A DNA stretch of 64,000 bases from Streptomyces hundungensis. GTDB taxonomy: Bacteria; Actinomycetota; Actinomycetes; Streptomycetales; Streptomycetaceae. Under the pieces are notes generated by a model, which saw only the letters and a list, made by a program, of their open reading frames with translations, made no database searches and was not told the origin of the DNA. A program made the translations under genes and the position numbers. This document shows, piece by piece, positions 62,695 through 64,000 of this stretch; within the stretch, counting starts at the first letter, position 1; each line of letters starts with the position of its first letter. The DNA lies in the NCBI RefSeq assembly GCF_003627815.1, contig NZ_CP032698.1, positions 1,240,001 through 1,304,000 on the forward strand, given 5' to 3'.

Positions 62695-63726
62695 TCAGCC
62701 GGTCAGGTCGCGGAAGACCGGCCGGGCCCACTGCGGCGGCTCGGGGGGTGCGCCCGGATCCGCCGGCGCTCCCACGACATGGCCGTCCACCCGCGTCGCG
62801 GGATGGCCCGACGCGGGGCCTCCCGTGGCCGCGGCCCGCAGCGCGGCGGCGAATGCGAGGCAGGAGCCGTACCGGTCCTCAGGACTCTTCGCCAGCGCCC
62901 GCGCGAGGACCGGGTCGAGGGCGGCGGCGACACCGGGCCTCTTCTCCGTCAGGCGGGGCGGCTCGTCGTACTGGTGGGCCCAGAGCAGGGCGATGTCGTC
63001 GTCGCGCTGGAAGGGCGGCCCGCCCGCCATGGTCTCGTACACGACACAAGCGAGGCTGTAGACATCGCATCGGCCGTCCACCGGGCGGCCCGATATCTGC
63101 TCCGGGGCCACGTAGTCGAGGGTCCCGACGAACTGGCCCACGGTCGTGAACCCGGTCAGCGAGAGCGACTTCTTCGTGAGGCCGAAGTCCGTGAGGTAGG
63201 CGTGTTCCGGGTGGTCGCTGTCCGTGCCCTTGGCCACGAGGATGTTTCCGGGCTTGACGTCGCGGTGGACGAGACCGTGGTCGTGTGCGGCGTCGAGCGC
63301 GGACGCCACCTGCGTGGCGATGCGCAAGGCGGCTTCGACGGAGAGCGGGCCCGCGTGGTCGAGCAGGTGGCGCAGATCGCGCCCGGGGACGTACCGCATG
63401 GCGATGTAGAGCACCCCGTCCGTCTCCCCCGCCTCGAAGACGGGCACGATGTGGGGGTGCTCGATCGCGGCGGCCACGCGTGACTCGTGCGTGAAGCGCT
63501 TGCGGAAGGTGTCGTTGCGTGCGAGCTCGGGGGCGAGCAGCTTGAGGGCGACGGTCCGGTCGAGGCGCAGGTCCTTGGCACGGTAGACGACGGCCATGCC
63601 GCCCCGGCCGATCTCGCCCTCGACCCGGTACCCCGCGATCTGCTGCCCGATCAGCTCGGAGGGCCGCCCGGAGTGCGGGCTCGGGGCGGGTTCCCTCGGC
63701 GCGGGTTCCCTCTGAGCGGGTGCCAT
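62695..63726 (-). CDS. Hanks-type serine/threonine protein kinase
   Basis: A 343-residue kinase. Motifs in order are GEIGRGGMAVVYRAKD (glycine loop), VALKLL (lysine), HRDVKPGNILV (catalytic loop), DFGL (metal), TVGQFVGTLDYVAPEQ (activation segment) and DVYSLACVVYETMAG. There is no transmembrane segment or PASTA repeats, so it is cytosolic, with a short C-terminal tail. ATG 63726 overlaps the stop of the upstream gene by one base (TGATG). Confidence 0.94.
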   Translation of the reverse strand: MAPAQREPAPREPAPSPHSGRPSELIGQQIAGYRVEGEIGRGGMAVVYRAKDLRLDRTVALKLLAPELARNDTFRKRFTHESRVAAAIEHPHIVPVFEAGETDGVLYIAMRYVPGRDLRHLLDHAGPLSVEAALRIATQVASALDAAHDHGLVHRDVKPGNILVAKGTDSDHPEHAYLTDFGLTKKSLSLTGFTTVGQFVGTLDYVAPEQISGRPVDGRCDVYSLACVVYETMAGGPPFQRDDDIALLWAHQYDEPPRLTEKRPGVAAALDPVLARALAKSPEDRYGSCLAFAAALRAAATGGPASGHPATRVDGHVVGAPADPGAPPEPPQWARPVFRDLTG

Positions 63727-64000
63727 CAGTCCTCACCGGGCCGGAGCGGCGGATCGGTATCCGGCTCGCCCTCCGCCGCGACCACCCGCGTCTCCCCCGG
63801 GCCCGCCCCCGCCCCACCCCCGACACCATCGGCCCCGCCCGGCACCACCGGCACGACCGCGGTGGGCTCCACATCGGGCAACGAAACCCCGGACCCGGAC
63901 TTGGACCCGGGCCTGAACCCGGGCTCCGCAACACCGCTCCCCTCCCCCTCGGCACTCGGCCCCTCGGCGCTCGGCCCCTCCCCCGCCGCATACGTACTGA
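63726..64000 (-). CDS. C-terminal part of an upstream gene in the kinase operon
   Basis: The minus-strand frame ends in TGA at 63728-63726, overlapping the kinase ATG, and is open to the window edge. The visible 91 residues are a Gly/Pro/Glu-rich tail with GPSAEGPSAEGEG, PGFRPGSKSGSGVS and a final DTDPPLRPGED. Such tails are common at the C-termini of Streptomyces kinases or membrane proteins. The family cannot be assigned from this part. Confidence 0.6.
   Translation of the reverse strand, partial: STYAAGEGPSAEGPSAEGEGSGVAEPGFRPGSKSGSGVSLPDVEPTAVVPVVPGGADGVGGGAGAGPGETRVVAAEGEPDTDPPLRPGED

Overview
The window is chromosomal DNA of a Streptomyces or a very close relative. Base composition is very GC-rich with strong third-position GC bias, so long open frames appear on both strands. 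GTG and TTG starts are common, exported proteins carry twin-arginine and lipobox signals, and the gene content is typical of the genus: a 2-methylisoborneol cluster with an encapsulin shell, cholesterol oxidase, a sortase with its substrate, a streptophobe-type membrane protein and an ECF41 sigma factor. About 57 protein genes, one cobalamin riboswitch, several perfect terminator hairpins, several operator-like palindromes and a set of dispersed GC-rich repeats can be supported. I saw no tRNA, rRNA, CRISPR array, insertion sequence or prophage.

Layout. 1-2.2 kb: osmoprotectant ABC importer (binding protein cut by the window edge, two permeases). 2.4-5.9 kb: a small conserved protein and a Tat-exported beta-propeller/amidohydrolase. 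6-19 kb: a sugar island. A secreted LamG-GH51 arabinofuranosidase diverges from an operon encoding an enolase-superfamily dehydratase, a zinc alcohol dehydrogenase, a TIM-barrel-like protein, a ChvE/MmsA/MmsB sugar importer and a secreted aldose 1-epimerase. A convergent SMP-30 lactonase and IclR regulator follow. Together these suggest arabinoside or galactoside hydrolysis, uptake and non-phosphorylative oxidation. 19-25.8 kb: secreted and wall proteins (I36-type inhibitor, sortase pair, unknown secreted protein), a dehydrogenase/AhpD pair and cholesterol oxidase. 25.9-37.4 kb: regulators, small redox proteins, a CDF metal transporter, a pair with oppositely charged tails resembling gas-vesicle accessory proteins, nitrobindin-like protein, diaminopropionate ammonia-lyase, a TetR/SRPBCC pair with a clear operator, and cbtBA under a cobalamin riboswitch.

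38.1-41.9 kb is the best-defined special system: a family 2B encapsulin shell protein with an inserted cyclic-nucleotide-binding domain, 2-methylisoborneol synthase with a long Pro/Ala-rich N-terminal segment, and geranyl-diphosphate 2-C-methyltransferase. It makes the earthy odorant 2-MIB, probably with the cyclase packaged in the shell. 42-48.4 kb is a less familiar system: a PAS-LuxR regulator diverging, across a perfect 18-bp palindrome, from a tightly overlapping operon of an ATP-grasp ligase, a PEP-synthase-like dikinase with an unusual domain order, and an MFS exporter. I do not recognise a described pathway with this set.

48.4-64 kb: a HAD-like secreted protein, an SDR enzyme, an APC permease, repeat-rich intergenic DNA, a GT1 glycosyltransferase, a probable beta-propeller remnant, a PAP2-type membrane enzyme, an ECF41 sigma factor coupled to its FAD oxidoreductase, a VOC protein, small secreted and low-complexity proteins, a streptophobe-family membrane protein, a serine/threonine kinase, and a gene running off the right edge. 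Coordinates and motifs were read by eye. Family assignments rest on recognised motifs rather than database searches.
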